Assembly: GCA_018895795.1 (NCBI GenBank)
Contig: JAHINZ010000475.1
Coordinates: 1 to 20,696 of the forward strand
Source of the DNA: Alphaproteobacteria bacterium
GTDB lineage: Bacteria; Pseudomonadota; Alphaproteobacteria; Caulobacterales; Caulobacteraceae
DNA: 20,696 nucleotides
Direction of reading: 5' to 3'
A program made the translations under genes and the position numbers. Within the stretch, counting starts at the first letter, position 1, and each line of letters starts with the position of its first letter. Under the pieces are notes generated by a model that saw nothing but the letters and a program-made list of their open reading frames with translations, did not search any database and was not told where the DNA came from. Below are positions 13,089 through 20,657 of the stretch, piece by piece.

Positions 13089-13105
13089 GTCAGGTTTCCG
13101 TCAGG
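13089..13105 (+). promoter_or_regulatory. Tandem GTCAGG box facing the erythrin gene
   Basis: The plus strand reads GTCAGG-TTTCC-GTCAGG, with the same hexamers and spacing as the box at 13023-13039 but in the opposite orientation. It ends 53 bases before the erythrin ATG. A short hairpin, GCCGG-CCCTA-CCGGC (13070-13084), lies between the two boxes. Control by the response regulator at 11382-12077 is inferred from gene order. Confidence 0.65.
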
Positions 13106-13158
13106 CCGAAGGACGAAGGTGCTCCCGGGGCGAAACGCGCTCCGCTCGGAGACTTCCC

Positions 13159-13626
13159 ATGACCTTGACCAAGCTTCTGATCGCCGCCGCCCTGGCGGCC
13201 GCCGTCTCGACCGGGCCGGCCTTCGCCGCCGACGCCTTGGCGCCCCAGACCCGCGAGAACCTGCAGGCCGCCATGCACGGCGAGGCCTTCGCCAACCTCA
13301 AATACCGTCGCTATGCCGAGGTGGCCCGCGAGGGCGGCAATGAGACCCTGGCCAAGCTGTTCGAAGACTCGGCCAATGTCGAAGCCAACGAGCATTTCGC
13401 TCGCGAAGCCGACGCCCTGAAGCTGGACGGGACCAACGCCGCCAACCTGCTCGACGCCATGGCCGGCGAAAAATACGAAAACAAGACCATGTACATCGGC
13501 TTCGCCGACCAGGCGGAAAAGGCCGGCGACCTCAAGACCGCCGCGCTGTTCCGGCAAATCGCCGCAGACGAGGGCGACCACTACGCCCGCTACAAGGCCG
13601 CGCACGACCAGCTGGCCGGAAAATGA
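13159..13626 (+). CDS. Exported rubrerythrin-like (erythrin) di-iron protein
   Basis: The 155-residue precursor has a clear signal peptide (about 1-23, ending AFA before ADALAP) followed by a ferritin-like four-helix domain. Likely metal ligands are Glu42 (HGEAFANLKY), Glu75/Glu78/His79 (VEANEHF), Glu104/Glu107 (GEKYENKTMY) and Glu138/His141 (DEGDHYARY). The C-terminal rubredoxin domain of classical rubrerythrins is missing, so electrons must come from another partner. Rubrerythrins reduce peroxide or handle iron. A secreted version would act in the periplasm, where the cytochromes b561 or the PepSY protein might interact with it. The ATG at 13159 has GGAG about 7 bases upstream. It is divergent from the PepSY operon and shares a tandem regulator box with it. 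Confidence 0.85.
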   Translation: MTLTKLLIAAALAAAVSTGPAFAADALAPQTRENLQAAMHGEAFANLKYRRYAEVAREGGNETLAKLFEDSANVEANEHFAREADALKLDGTNAANLLDAMAGEKYENKTMYIGFADQAEKAGDLKTAALFRQIAADEGDHYARYKAAHDQLAGK

Positions 13627-13633
13627 GCCGCGG

Positions 13634-13660
13634 CGCCCCGGCCGTGGTCCGGCCGGGGCG
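13634..13660 (+). terminator. Strong hairpin after the erythrin gene
   Basis: CGCCCCGGCC (13634-13643) pairs perfectly with GGCCGGGGCG (13651-13660) around a 7-base loop, eight bases after the stop codon. No T-run follows, so termination may be incomplete, leaving some read-through into the second cytochrome b561 gene. Confidence 0.65.
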
Positions 13661-13793
13661 AACGCGCGGCGCGGAAGATCCGCCGCCGCCCGCAGATTGA
13701 CGCCGAAAAGACCACTATTCCAGCCCGCGCCCCGTCCGCGACGCGCCGACCCGACGCGAACCGACCGCCACTTAACCCACGAAAGGGCTGGCC

Positions 13794-14345
13794 ATGCCGG
13801 TCATGACGCGCCTTCGGGCCTACCACGCCGTACTCGCCGTTCTGGTGCTCGCGGCCTATTTCAGCACCGAATGGGGCCAGGTTCACGCCTGGATCGGCTA
13901 TGGCGTCGCGGCCGTGGTTCTGGTGCGCGTCGTGATGGCCCTGACGGGCGCGCCGCAGCTGGGCCTGATGCGGTTCTATCCGCAGATCCACGGCCTCAAG
14001 CTCGACAACGCCTTCACCCATCCGGCCATCAGCCGGATCCTGCTGCTGGGGATCGCCGTCTGCCTGATCGGCGTGACCGGCACCGGCATTGCGATGGATC
14101 GAGGGTGGAGCTTGGGGTCGACGCCCAATCAAGCCTCCTCGCCCGCGGCGGGGGAAGCGGAGGAAGGCGGCGAACACGAGGGCGAGGGCGAGGACGGCGA
14201 GGACAGTCCGCTGGGTGAAATCCACGAACTGTTCGGCAATGGCCTGATGCTTCTGGTGGCCGGCCACGTCACCTATCTGCTGCTGTTCAAACGCCCCCTG
14301 GCCCGGTTCATGGTCCTGGGCGCGCCAAAATCGCCCCCGAAGTGA
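13794..14345 (+). CDS. Cytochrome b561-type membrane protein with an acidic loop
   Basis: The 183-residue protein has four membrane helices and histidines in the b561 positions: His11 (YHAVLA), His31 (VHAWIGY), His144 (IHELFG) and His158 (AGHVTY). It is probably a second dihaem electron carrier of the inner membrane. Between helices 3 and 4 it has an unusual low-complexity insertion (about 118-138) of mainly Glu, Asp and Gly with one His (EAEEGGEHEGEGEDGEDS), which could bind metal cations or dock on a basic partner. The ATG at 13794 has AAAGGG 7 bases upstream. It lies 167 bases after the erythrin gene, beyond a hairpin, and may be expressed with it or alone. It is clearly divergent from the b561 protein encoded at 12058-12672. 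Confidence 0.82.
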   Translation: MPVMTRLRAYHAVLAVLVLAAYFSTEWGQVHAWIGYGVAAVVLVRVVMALTGAPQLGLMRFYPQIHGLKLDNAFTHPAISRILLLGIAVCLIGVTGTGIAMDRGWSLGSTPNQASSPAAGEAEEGGEHEGEGEDGEDSPLGEIHELFGNGLMLLVAGHVTYLLLFKRPLARFMVLGAPKSPPK

Positions 14346-14387
14346 ACCCGGGCCCCGCGTGGGGTTGCGCGATCGAGAGCGGTCACC

Positions 14388-14412
14388 GCCGGCCGGCTAT
14401 TTTCCGGCCGGC
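14388..14412. terminator. Bidirectional hairpin over the PHP gene stop codon
   Basis: GCCGGCCGG (14388-14396) pairs perfectly with CCGGCCGGC (14404-14412) around CTATTTT. The loop holds the TAG stop codon of the minus-strand PHP gene, and the right arm covers its last codons. It also lies downstream of the converging cytochrome b561 gene, after a weaker CCCC-GCGT-GGGG hairpin at 14353-14364. Confidence 0.6.
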
Positions 14413-15866
14413 CGCAGATAGATCGGATTTCCGATCAGCAGCAGACGACCGCCGCCGTCCCGCAGATTGACGCGCACCCAGGCGGGGCGATCCCCGGCCT
14501 TGAGCGCGAACACGCCGGGCTGCTCGAACCGCACCGCTTGCGTCACGCCGTCACGCACGACCTCAAGGCCGGCGAGATCCGCGCCCGTCGCCGTCGCCGC
14601 GAACCGGACCACCTCGCCGGGCTTGACCGCCAGCACACCGCCCATCACCGCCGTCCCCGATGACGCGCGCGCCGTGAGGTCCAGCATCCGGTCGCGCGTT
14701 CCACCGAGATCGATGAACACCCGGCCCGACCGCAGACCCGCCAGAAGCCCCGGCGTGGACAACCCCTCGGCATAGACCACGGTCGTCGGCCGGCCGATCG
14801 CCGAGGCGATGTCGCGGTCAAGCCCCGCATCATGATTGTCGCTGCCGCCGACGGCCGTGATCCGATGGCCGGCGTTCAGTTGCGTCTGCCAAAAGGCCAC
14901 GCCCGACAGCGGCCCTTCCGCGCCGCCCTGGGCGCGCTCCGAGCCGCCATTGGCCACCTCGATGGCCTGCACCTTGCCATAGTCGGTGTCGGGCGCGGTC
15001 CAGCCGCACCCCATGCAGGCCTCGCCGGAGGGCGCGCTGGGATGGTTGATGGAAAACAGGCCGCCGGCGGCCTCGACCAGGTCCTCCAAGGTCCGGATGT
15101 TCGGCAAGGCCGGATCGCCGAGGCGGAAATCAAGGAAGGCGGTCGGGCCGAAGACGTTGGCGTGGCCCTGGAAGGTGGTGATCTCGCGACCGGGGATCAG
15201 CAACAGCTTGTCAAAGGCGGGCTGAAGCTCGGCCATCGCCGCGAACTGGCTGGTGGTGTTGTGATCGGTGACGGCGATGAAATCCAGCCCCCGCGCCACC
15301 GCCGCCTCGGCGGTGCGATAGACCGGACACGGAACGCGCGCGCCGCTCTGGGCCAGGCATGAGCCGTCGCTGTGGCCGGTGTGCATGTGCAGGTCGCCGC
15401 GATACCAGCCCGGTCCCGGGCTCACGGGCGCCGTCAGCAGGCCGACCGCGCCGCTGGCGCGATCGAGGAAGATCCTGGCCTCATAGGACGCGACCGATCC
15501 CGGGCGGGCGTTGGGCACCCCCAGCAGCAGGGTCCAGCGCCCGGCCGGCAACGGCCCGGGCAGATAGCTCAGGGTGGCGTCCTCGGCCGACAGCGAAAGC
15601 GCGCGCTTGTTGCCGCCGCTCCAGCCCCGGAAGCGTTGCGGGTCCATCAGGCCGATATCGATGACCGTCTTCTGGTCTTTGCCGGTGTAGTCGAAGGCTA
15701 CCGTCAGCCGCGTCACGCCCGCAGGCACGTCGAACGTCACCGGCTTATAGGTCTGGTGATCCGCGCCGACGACCTGACCGGTCAGCACGACATCGGGAAC
15801 CCTCTCCCGCGCCCAGGTCGGAGACGCCAGGCCAAGAACGAGCGACAGCAGCAGCCAGCGGATCAT
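14397..15866 (-). CDS. Secreted PHP-domain metallohydrolase, CehA/McbA family
   Basis: The 489-residue precursor has a signal peptide (about 1-20). An N-terminal beta domain (about 25-150) resembles the pre-peptidase-type region of CehA/McbA proteins. The PHP metal site follows: DLHMHTGHSDG (158-168), TDHNT (200-204), GREIT (226-230), GHANVFG (234-240), NHP (274-276) and GSDNHD (341-346). All expected metal ligands are present. Family members hydrolyse phosphoesters, and CehA/McbA themselves hydrolyse the carbamate ester carbaryl, so the bond cut here is uncertain. It should act in the periplasm or outside the cell. The ATG at 15866 precedes the signal peptide directly; a TTG five codons upstream is less likely. 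It follows the signalling TBDR at 15936 but lies just beyond an intrinsic terminator, so its expression may depend on read-through. Confidence 0.87.
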   Translation of the reverse strand: MIRWLLLSLVLGLASPTWARERVPDVVLTGQVVGADHQTYKPVTFDVPAGVTRLTVAFDYTGKDQKTVIDIGLMDPQRFRGWSGGNKRALSLSAEDATLSYLPGPLPAGRWTLLLGVPNARPGSVASYEARIFLDRASGAVGLLTAPVSPGPGWYRGDLHMHTGHSDGSCLAQSGARVPCPVYRTAEAAVARGLDFIAVTDHNTTSQFAAMAELQPAFDKLLLIPGREITTFQGHANVFGPTAFLDFRLGDPALPNIRTLEDLVEAAGGLFSINHPSAPSGEACMGCGWTAPDTDYGKVQAIEVANGGSERAQGGAEGPLSGVAFWQTQLNAGHRITAVGGSDNHDAGLDRDIASAIGRPTTVVYAEGLSTPGLLAGLRSGRVFIDLGGTRDRMLDLTARASSGTAVMGGVLAVKPGEVVRFAATATGADLAGLEVVRDGVTQAVRFEQPGVFALKAGDRPAWVRVNLRDGGGRLLLIGNPIYLRPAGK

Positions 15867-15879
15867 GGGGTCATCCAAC

Positions 15880-15913
15880 AAAAAGGCGGGCGGCCGGGGG
15901 GAACCGGCCGCCC
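15880..15913 (-). terminator. Intrinsic terminator between the TBDR and the PHP gene
   Basis: On the minus strand GGGCGGCCGG and CCGGCCGCCC (15913-15904 and 15897-15888) form a perfect 10-bp stem with a 6-base loop, followed by GCC and five Ts (15884-15880). This is the best Rho-independent terminator in the window. The PHP gene ATG lies only 13 bases after the T-run. Confidence 0.8.
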
Positions 15914-15935
15914 AAGTCGAGGGGAAGGGAAGGCT

Positions 15936-18740
15936 CTAGAAGCGGTACATGATCGCCGCGCGGAACGAGCGGCCGAACTCCGGACGGCCGATGCCATAAA
16001 CCGAGCCGGCCTCGGTGCTGATGATCTGACCGGCGCGCGGGTTGCCCTCGGTCAGGCCGATCTGGTCAGTGAGGTTATTGCCATAGGCGTAAAGCGACAG
16101 GTGGTCGGTGACATTGAATCGCACCGTGGCGCCGACCAGGGTGTAGGCCGGTAGTTTCAGGGTGTTGGCCGCGTCGGAATAGCGGTCGCCATAGCGTTCG
16201 ACGCTGCTTTCGATCCGCAGGCGGCCATCCAGCAGATTGAAGCCGGGGGTCAGACGGAACGAGGTCTTGGGCACGCGGATCAGCTGATTACCGGTGAAGT
16301 CGCGCGTGCGGCTGGCGGTCGTCGCGGGCGGCTTGACCTGGCAGGTCGCATCGGTCGCCGAGATCGAACAGGCTTCCTCGAACTTGTAGTCGCCGAACTC
16401 CGGGTTCTGGACCGTGGCGCTGAAGGCCAGGTCGAACCAACGAACCGGACGAACCGCCCCTTCCAGCTCCAGACCCAAGGTCTTGGTGTCGGTGATGCTG
16501 GTCTGCTGGACATAGGCGCCGGTGGTCGGATTGAACACCAGGCTGCCGAAGCCGAGGTTGTCATAGGTGGTCTGGAAGACCGTGGCGTAGAGATCCGCCT
16601 TGGGCATGGACCACTTATAGCCGGCCTCCATCAGGTCCATGGTCTGGACGGTCGGGCTGGCGTTGAGGGCGTTGGTCACATAGTCGCCCAGCGAGGGCAG
16701 CCGGAAGGCCGAGGTGTAGCGCGCGAACACGCCCATCTGTTGGTTGATCCGATAGTCGGCGCCCAGGGTCCAGCCCGCATGGTCGAACTGGCGGTCCAGG
16801 CGGTCATAGATACCCGAACCGGCCAGCACATTGTCGTCGGCCGGGGTCGGCGAGAGACCCAGATTGATGGTCTTGCTGCGCTCGCTGCGGCCTTCGAACG
16901 CGATCTTCTCCCAGCGCGCGCCCGCATCGATGCGCAGGCTGGGCGTGATGCTCCATTCATCGGTCAGATACAGCGCCGTGGTGTTGGACTTGCCGTCGCC
17001 GTTGGCGAACTCGGCGCCATAGCGCGAGACGCCGTTCTCGGTGAGGCTGGACAGCACCTGGCCCGCGGCGTTGACGGTCACCAGATCCAGACGACGGGCG
17101 TTGCTGCGCACGTCCAGCAGAACGTTGGCCGAATAGCGGTTGAAGGCTTCTTCGACATGGGCGGTGTAGACGCCGAAAGCGACGTCGTGGGTCTGGCCGC
17201 CGAGCTCGAACTTGTGCAACAGGCGAGCGTCGTTGATCGCTTCATCCAGCGGCACCGAGACGTAGCGCAGCGAGCCGTCGAGGACGAGGCCGTTGCCGTT
17301 CTGACCCGCGCCCGTGGTCTGGAAGACCTCGGTCGGCGAGGTTGCGTAGCGCAGCTGCACGTCGGTGGCGCCCGGCGTCGCCGCCAGCAGGGCGGCGCGA
17401 TACTGGGCGATGCGGGCCGCGCCGGTCACAGGCGTGTTGGGAAACAGGCCGATCCTCTTGGACTCCGAGGTCCGGTAGCGCAGCGTGTCCTGGAATTTCC
17501 AGCCGTCGAACAGCTCGTAGTTCAGGATGGCCGTGGCCTGGGTGAGTTTCACCTCGGTGCCGCGCGTCAGGTCCCAGTTGAACGGCCCCTTCGGGCCGCG
17601 CAGGGTTAGATGAGCCGTTTCCGGTCCGGCCAGGGTGCCCTTCAAGGCGTCGAAGCCCGGCGTGTCGCCCGGTTCGCCCGCCGCATTGAACTTGATCGGC
17701 ACGCCCGCGAACAGGATGACGTTGTCGTCCAGATGCTTGACGTTGAACTCGAGGCTGCCGCGCTCGAAATCGCGGCCGGCCGAGACGCGCCACTGATAGC
17801 CCTTGTTGGCCGTGAAGCCCGGATCGCGGATGCCGTCATCCTCGCGCCAGAAGCCGCCGGCGCCGACGCGCCAGCCGCCGAGCGGGCCGCCGGCCCACAG
17901 GTCGACCCGCTTGAGCCCGTAGTCGCTGACCGTGAGCTTGGCGATGCCCTCGGGCGTCTCGCCGCCCTTGCGGGTGATGAAATTGACCGTGCCGCCCGGC
18001 GCGTAGGAGGCGAAGATCGAGGAGGGACCGCCCCGCACCACTTCGATGCGCTCGATGGTCTCGTCCAGGCGGAACGATTGGTCGGCGTTCAGATAGCCGA
18101 TGCCGCCGTCGTGCTGAACCGGGGCGCCGTCTTCCTGCAGGGCGATGGCCGAAAAGCCTTCCTGCGGGATACCGCGCGCGCGGATATTGGCGCTGGCCTC
18201 GCCGCCGGACGCCTCGACCCAGAAGCCGGGGACCGACTTCAGCGCGTCGGCCACGCCCATCGGCGCGCGCAGGCGCAAGCTCTCTTCGCTCATGCTGGTG
18301 ACGGCATAGCTGGTGGCTAGGCGCGTGCGGGCGTCGGAGCCGGCGCGGGAGGTGACGATGACCTCCTCGACGAAGTCAGGCGCCGAGGCGTTGGCGGCCA
18401 AAGGGCCTGTCGCCCGTTCGCGCAGGGTGATGACCTGGGCGTTGGCCGAGGCGATTTCGAGATCGGCGCCCTCGATCAGCTTGCGCAAGGCCTCCTCGCG
18501 ACCGAACGCGCCTTTCAGGCCCACCGTGCGATGACGGGCGGCGACCGCGTAGGGGAACAGCAACTGCACGCCGGCCTGGCGCGAAAAGACGTTCAAGGCC
18601 GCGGCGGTGTCGCCCGCCGGAATGTCGAACGTCACGCGGGCGGCCGCTTGAGCCTGAGCGGCGGCGGGAAGGACAGAAACGATGGCCGTCGTGGCCAGCA
18701 ACAAGCACGCGCCCATGCGCGGCGCCCAGGTCTTGATCAT
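15936..18740 (-). CDS. FecA-type TonB-dependent transducer with STN domain
   Basis: The 934-residue precursor has a signal peptide (about 1-30) and an STN domain (about 36-108: VTFDIPAGDTAAALNVFSRQ, then GVQLLFP and LEIASANAQVITLRE) that contacts a FecR-type protein in the periplasm. The TonB box is VEEVIVT (124-130). A plug domain (IRARGIPQEGFSAIAL, IERIEVVRGGPSSIFASYAPGG) and a barrel ending in MYRF follow. It imports a ligand through the outer membrane and reports its presence to FecR and the sigma factor. The ligand need not be an iron siderophore: the plug resembles receptors of varied substrates, and the next gene is a secreted hydrolase. The ATG at 18740 is fixed by the signal peptide, with AGGGG about 10 bases upstream. 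It lies 73 bases after the FecR gene, a gap that may hold a promoter for the cognate sigma factor. Confidence 0.92.
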   Translation of the reverse strand: MIKTWAPRMGACLLLATTAIVSVLPAAAQAQAAARVTFDIPAGDTAAALNVFSRQAGVQLLFPYAVAARHRTVGLKGAFGREEALRKLIEGADLEIASANAQVITLRERATGPLAANASAPDFVEEVIVTSRAGSDARTRLATSYAVTSMSEESLRLRAPMGVADALKSVPGFWVEASGGEASANIRARGIPQEGFSAIALQEDGAPVQHDGGIGYLNADQSFRLDETIERIEVVRGGPSSIFASYAPGGTVNFITRKGGETPEGIAKLTVSDYGLKRVDLWAGGPLGGWRVGAGGFWREDDGIRDPGFTANKGYQWRVSAGRDFERGSLEFNVKHLDDNVILFAGVPIKFNAAGEPGDTPGFDALKGTLAGPETAHLTLRGPKGPFNWDLTRGTEVKLTQATAILNYELFDGWKFQDTLRYRTSESKRIGLFPNTPVTGAARIAQYRAALLAATPGATDVQLRYATSPTEVFQTTGAGQNGNGLVLDGSLRYVSVPLDEAINDARLLHKFELGGQTHDVAFGVYTAHVEEAFNRYSANVLLDVRSNARRLDLVTVNAAGQVLSSLTENGVSRYGAEFANGDGKSNTTALYLTDEWSITPSLRIDAGARWEKIAFEGRSERSKTINLGLSPTPADDNVLAGSGIYDRLDRQFDHAGWTLGADYRINQQMGVFARYTSAFRLPSLGDYVTNALNASPTVQTMDLMEAGYKWSMPKADLYATVFQTTYDNLGFGSLVFNPTTGAYVQQTSITDTKTLGLELEGAVRPVRWFDLAFSATVQNPEFGDYKFEEACSISATDATCQVKPPATTASRTRDFTGNQLIRVPKTSFRLTPGFNLLDGRLRIESSVERYGDRYSDAANTLKLPAYTLVGATVRFNVTDHLSLYAYGNNLTDQIGLTEGNPRAGQIISTEAGSVYGIGRPEFGRSFRAAIMYRF

Positions 18741-18813
18741 CGATTTTGCCCCTATGCGTTGATCGCCGTGATCGGCGTCTCGAACGGCAAGACGGGGCGC
18801 GGGCCAAAAACCT

Positions 18814-19761
18814 CTACGGAGATTTGAGAAGAATTCGCGACGGTCCGTCCTGGATGATCCGCAGACCGAACGTTGTGTGCAACGCCTGTAGGAAGCTTTC
18901 GGGATCGCCGGTCATGAAACGCCCGCCCAATCGCAGATCACCGGCCCGGACGTCGCCGATCACCAGTTTCCGGGTCAGATAGCGATTATATTCCTCGACG
19001 GCGGCCGACAGCGCCTGGCCTTCGAACACGATCTCGCCGCGTCGCCAGGCCTGGATGCTTTGCACCTGACCTTCCGGCGCCTCGGCGACCTGGATGCCCC
19101 GGTCGCTGATCTCCAGCACCTGACGCGCGTCATCGGTCCCGGAGACGCCGGCCTCGGCCCGGGCCGTCGCGGTCTGGGTGACGGCCCGGCCGGCCAGGAC
19201 GATCAGGTCCAGTCCCGCCGGGCGCAGGCGGGCGTTGAACTGGCCGGCCGCCAGATGGGCCAAGCCCTGGACGGTGACCAGTTCGAAAGGCCGCAGCTGA
19301 TCCTGGACGATCGTCAGGGCCGCCTCGCCCCGCGCCAACCAGAGCCGGCGCCGGCTCCGATCGAACCGCCAGAACACCTCGGTGTCGGTGTTGAGTTCGA
19401 CGGAGCTGCCGTCGGGCAAGGCCAGGGTCCGACGTTCGCCGACCCCCGTGGCCGCCCGGTCGCGGAACAGGACATCCCGCCCCAGATAGGCCGCGCCGGC
19501 CAGGCCGGCGGCCAAGGCCACGCCGCCCGACAGCCACACGCGGCGCGTCGTCCGCGGCGCGGGTCGATCCTCGATGGCCCGCAAAATATCCAGACGGCTC
19601 CAGGCGCCCGCGACCTCGGTAAAGGCGGCGGCGCGTCGAGGATCAACATCTCTCCAAGTGTCTAGCTGTTCGATTGTGGCGCGCCCGGCGTCCAGACGCG
19701 CCAACCATTCCGAAGCCTGGGCGATCAGCGTCTGTCTGTCTTGATCGCCCGATTGCGCCAT
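18814..19761 (-). CDS. FecR-family sigma regulator
   Basis: The 315-residue inner-membrane protein has an N-terminal cytoplasmic domain (about 1-60, ASEWLARLDAG...AWSRLDILRA) typical of FecR anti-sigma parts, and one membrane helix (about 75-92). The periplasmic FecR domain follows (about 108-195, RRTLALPDGSSVELNTDTEV then WLARGEAALTIV). The C-terminal STN-contacting domain (about 240-312) reads RGEIVFEGQALSAAVEEYNR then LRLGGRFMTGDPESFLQALH. It relays ligand binding by the TBDR to the sigma factor. The ATG at 19761 overlaps the end of the sigma gene by 37 bases, so the pair is translated together. Confidence 0.92.
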   Translation of the reverse strand: MAQSGDQDRQTLIAQASEWLARLDAGRATIEQLDTWRDVDPRRAAAFTEVAGAWSRLDILRAIEDRPAPRTTRRVWLSGGVALAAGLAGAAYLGRDVLFRDRAATGVGERRTLALPDGSSVELNTDTEVFWRFDRSRRRLWLARGEAALTIVQDQLRPFELVTVQGLAHLAAGQFNARLRPAGLDLIVLAGRAVTQTATARAEAGVSGTDDARQVLEISDRGIQVAEAPEGQVQSIQAWRRGEIVFEGQALSAAVEEYNRYLTRKLVIGDVRAGDLRLGGRFMTGDPESFLQALHTTFGLRIIQDGPSRILLKSP

Positions 19762-20306
19762 GAACTCGATCGTTTCTGCATATCGCGACCGTCACTCGTC
19801 GCCAGGGCCTGGGTCAACAGCCTGAGCCCCTTGGCCAGGTGCTTCTCAACTGTAGAGATGGACAGGTTCAACCTAACCGCTATCTGCCCCGGTGAAAGAC
19901 CATGCATTTTTCGCAGGGTCAGCACCTTTCGGCACTGTTCGGGGAGACGCTCCAGGGCGGCCAGCACCAGATCCAGTTCCTGGCGGGCGCTGGTCACGGC
20001 ATAGGCGTCCGGCGCGGGATCGGGCAACGAGTCCATTTCCAGCACCCCGATTTGACGGATTCTGACGACCTTGGCGCGGCGGAATCGTTCGAAGGCGAGA
20101 TTACGGATAACCGTCATGACGAAACGGTCCGGCGTCTCCAGGCGGCGCCAGTCGGGCACGCCCAGCACCTTGGCGTAGGCCTCTTGCACGAGGTCGTCCG
20201 CTTCGGCCTCGCTACCGATCAGCTTTCGAGCATAGGCGTGATAGGCGACCGCGTGCGGCAGGACCCGGGTCGCGAACCAACGATCTTTGTCACGCAGCCA
20301 AGCCAT
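19725..20306 (-). CDS. ECF sigma factor, FecI-type
   Basis: The 193-residue protein has sigma region 2 (about 15-80: YARKLIGSEAEADDLVQEAY, then FVMTVIRNLAFERFRR) and region 4 (about 112-165: LERLPEQCRKVLTLRKMHGL, then SPGQIAVRLNLSISTVEKHL). Region 3 is absent, as in all ECF factors. With the FecR and STN-TBDR genes downstream it forms a cell-surface signalling cascade that should activate the TBDR promoter when ligand is present. The ATG at 20306 is preferred because the family match starts there; an open TTG start at 20342 would add a short basic stretch. No clear Shine-Dalgarno is visible for either start. The C-terminal tail of about 25 residues after region 4 is basic. Confidence 0.92.
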   Translation of the reverse strand: MAWLRDKDRWFATRVLPHAVAYHAYARKLIGSEAEADDLVQEAYAKVLGVPDWRRLETPDRFVMTVIRNLAFERFRRAKVVRIRQIGVLEMDSLPDPAPDAYAVTSARQELDLVLAALERLPEQCRKVLTLRKMHGLSPGQIAVRLNLSISTVEKHLAKGLRLLTQALATSDGRDMQKRSSSWRNRAIKTDRR

Positions 20307-20532
20307 GAAGGCGCCCCGTCGCCCCGCCAGCGGCCGGGTCAATAGGGCGCGTGACTAACGCCATTGCATGTCACTTTTCTGACGGGCGCCCCTTGGCGAG
20401 CCCGGCAAACCCGCCTGTCCGACGGGTGACGCGGGTCAAACACGATCGCGTCCGGCCAAGCGCGTCCAAGGTTCAAGCGCGCGCGCGGGCCGCCGCCGTG
20501 CAACCAAATCCAGGGCTGGGCTTTCTCATCAC

Positions 20533-20553
20533 GGAGCCGACCCCATCGGCTCC
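20533..20553. terminator. Perfect 8-bp hairpin
   Basis: GGAGCCGA (20533-20540) pairs with TCGGCTCC (20546-20553) around CCCCA. It is the first of a series of hairpins and may be a terminator for a gene off the right edge or part of a structured RNA. Confidence 0.45.
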
Positions 20554-20563
20554 CAGTTCCGGC

Positions 20564-20611
20564 GCGGCCCGCGAGGCCGCCGCCGGCGTCTCGCCCCCAG
20601 CGGGAGCGAGA
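20564..20611. repeat. Two adjacent inverted repeats
   Basis: GCGGCC (20564-20569) pairs with GGCCGC (20575-20580) around CGCGA. Next, TCTCGCCCCC (20589-20598) pairs with GGGAGCGAGA (20602-20611) with one mismatch and a 3-base loop. ATTTG follows, so the second could act as a weak rightward terminator. Confidence 0.45.
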
Positions 20612-20614
20612 TTT

Positions 20615-20657
20615 GAGCGCCGCCTCCGGCTTCCCCCCCGATCCGGAAGCGGCGCTC
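20615..20657. repeat. Long inverted repeat, 15-bp arms with one mismatch
   Basis: GAGCGCCGCCTCCGG (20615-20629) pairs with CCGGAAGCGGCGCTC (20643-20657) except at C20624/A20648, with a 13-base C-rich loop. It is the longest stem in the window. A further inverted repeat, CTACAG (20662-20667) / CTGTAG (20684-20689), follows immediately. Confidence 0.55.

Noticed and set aside
16740..18320. Two plus-strand open frames opposite the second TonB-dependent receptor
   Set aside because: They are shadow frames over conserved plug and barrel sequence, with no start signal and no domain.
15936..18740. Calling the STN-TBDR a ferric-citrate or siderophore receptor
   Set aside because: The STN domain shows signalling, not the ligand. 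No siderophore genes or Fur box were seen, and the neighbouring gene is a hydrolase.
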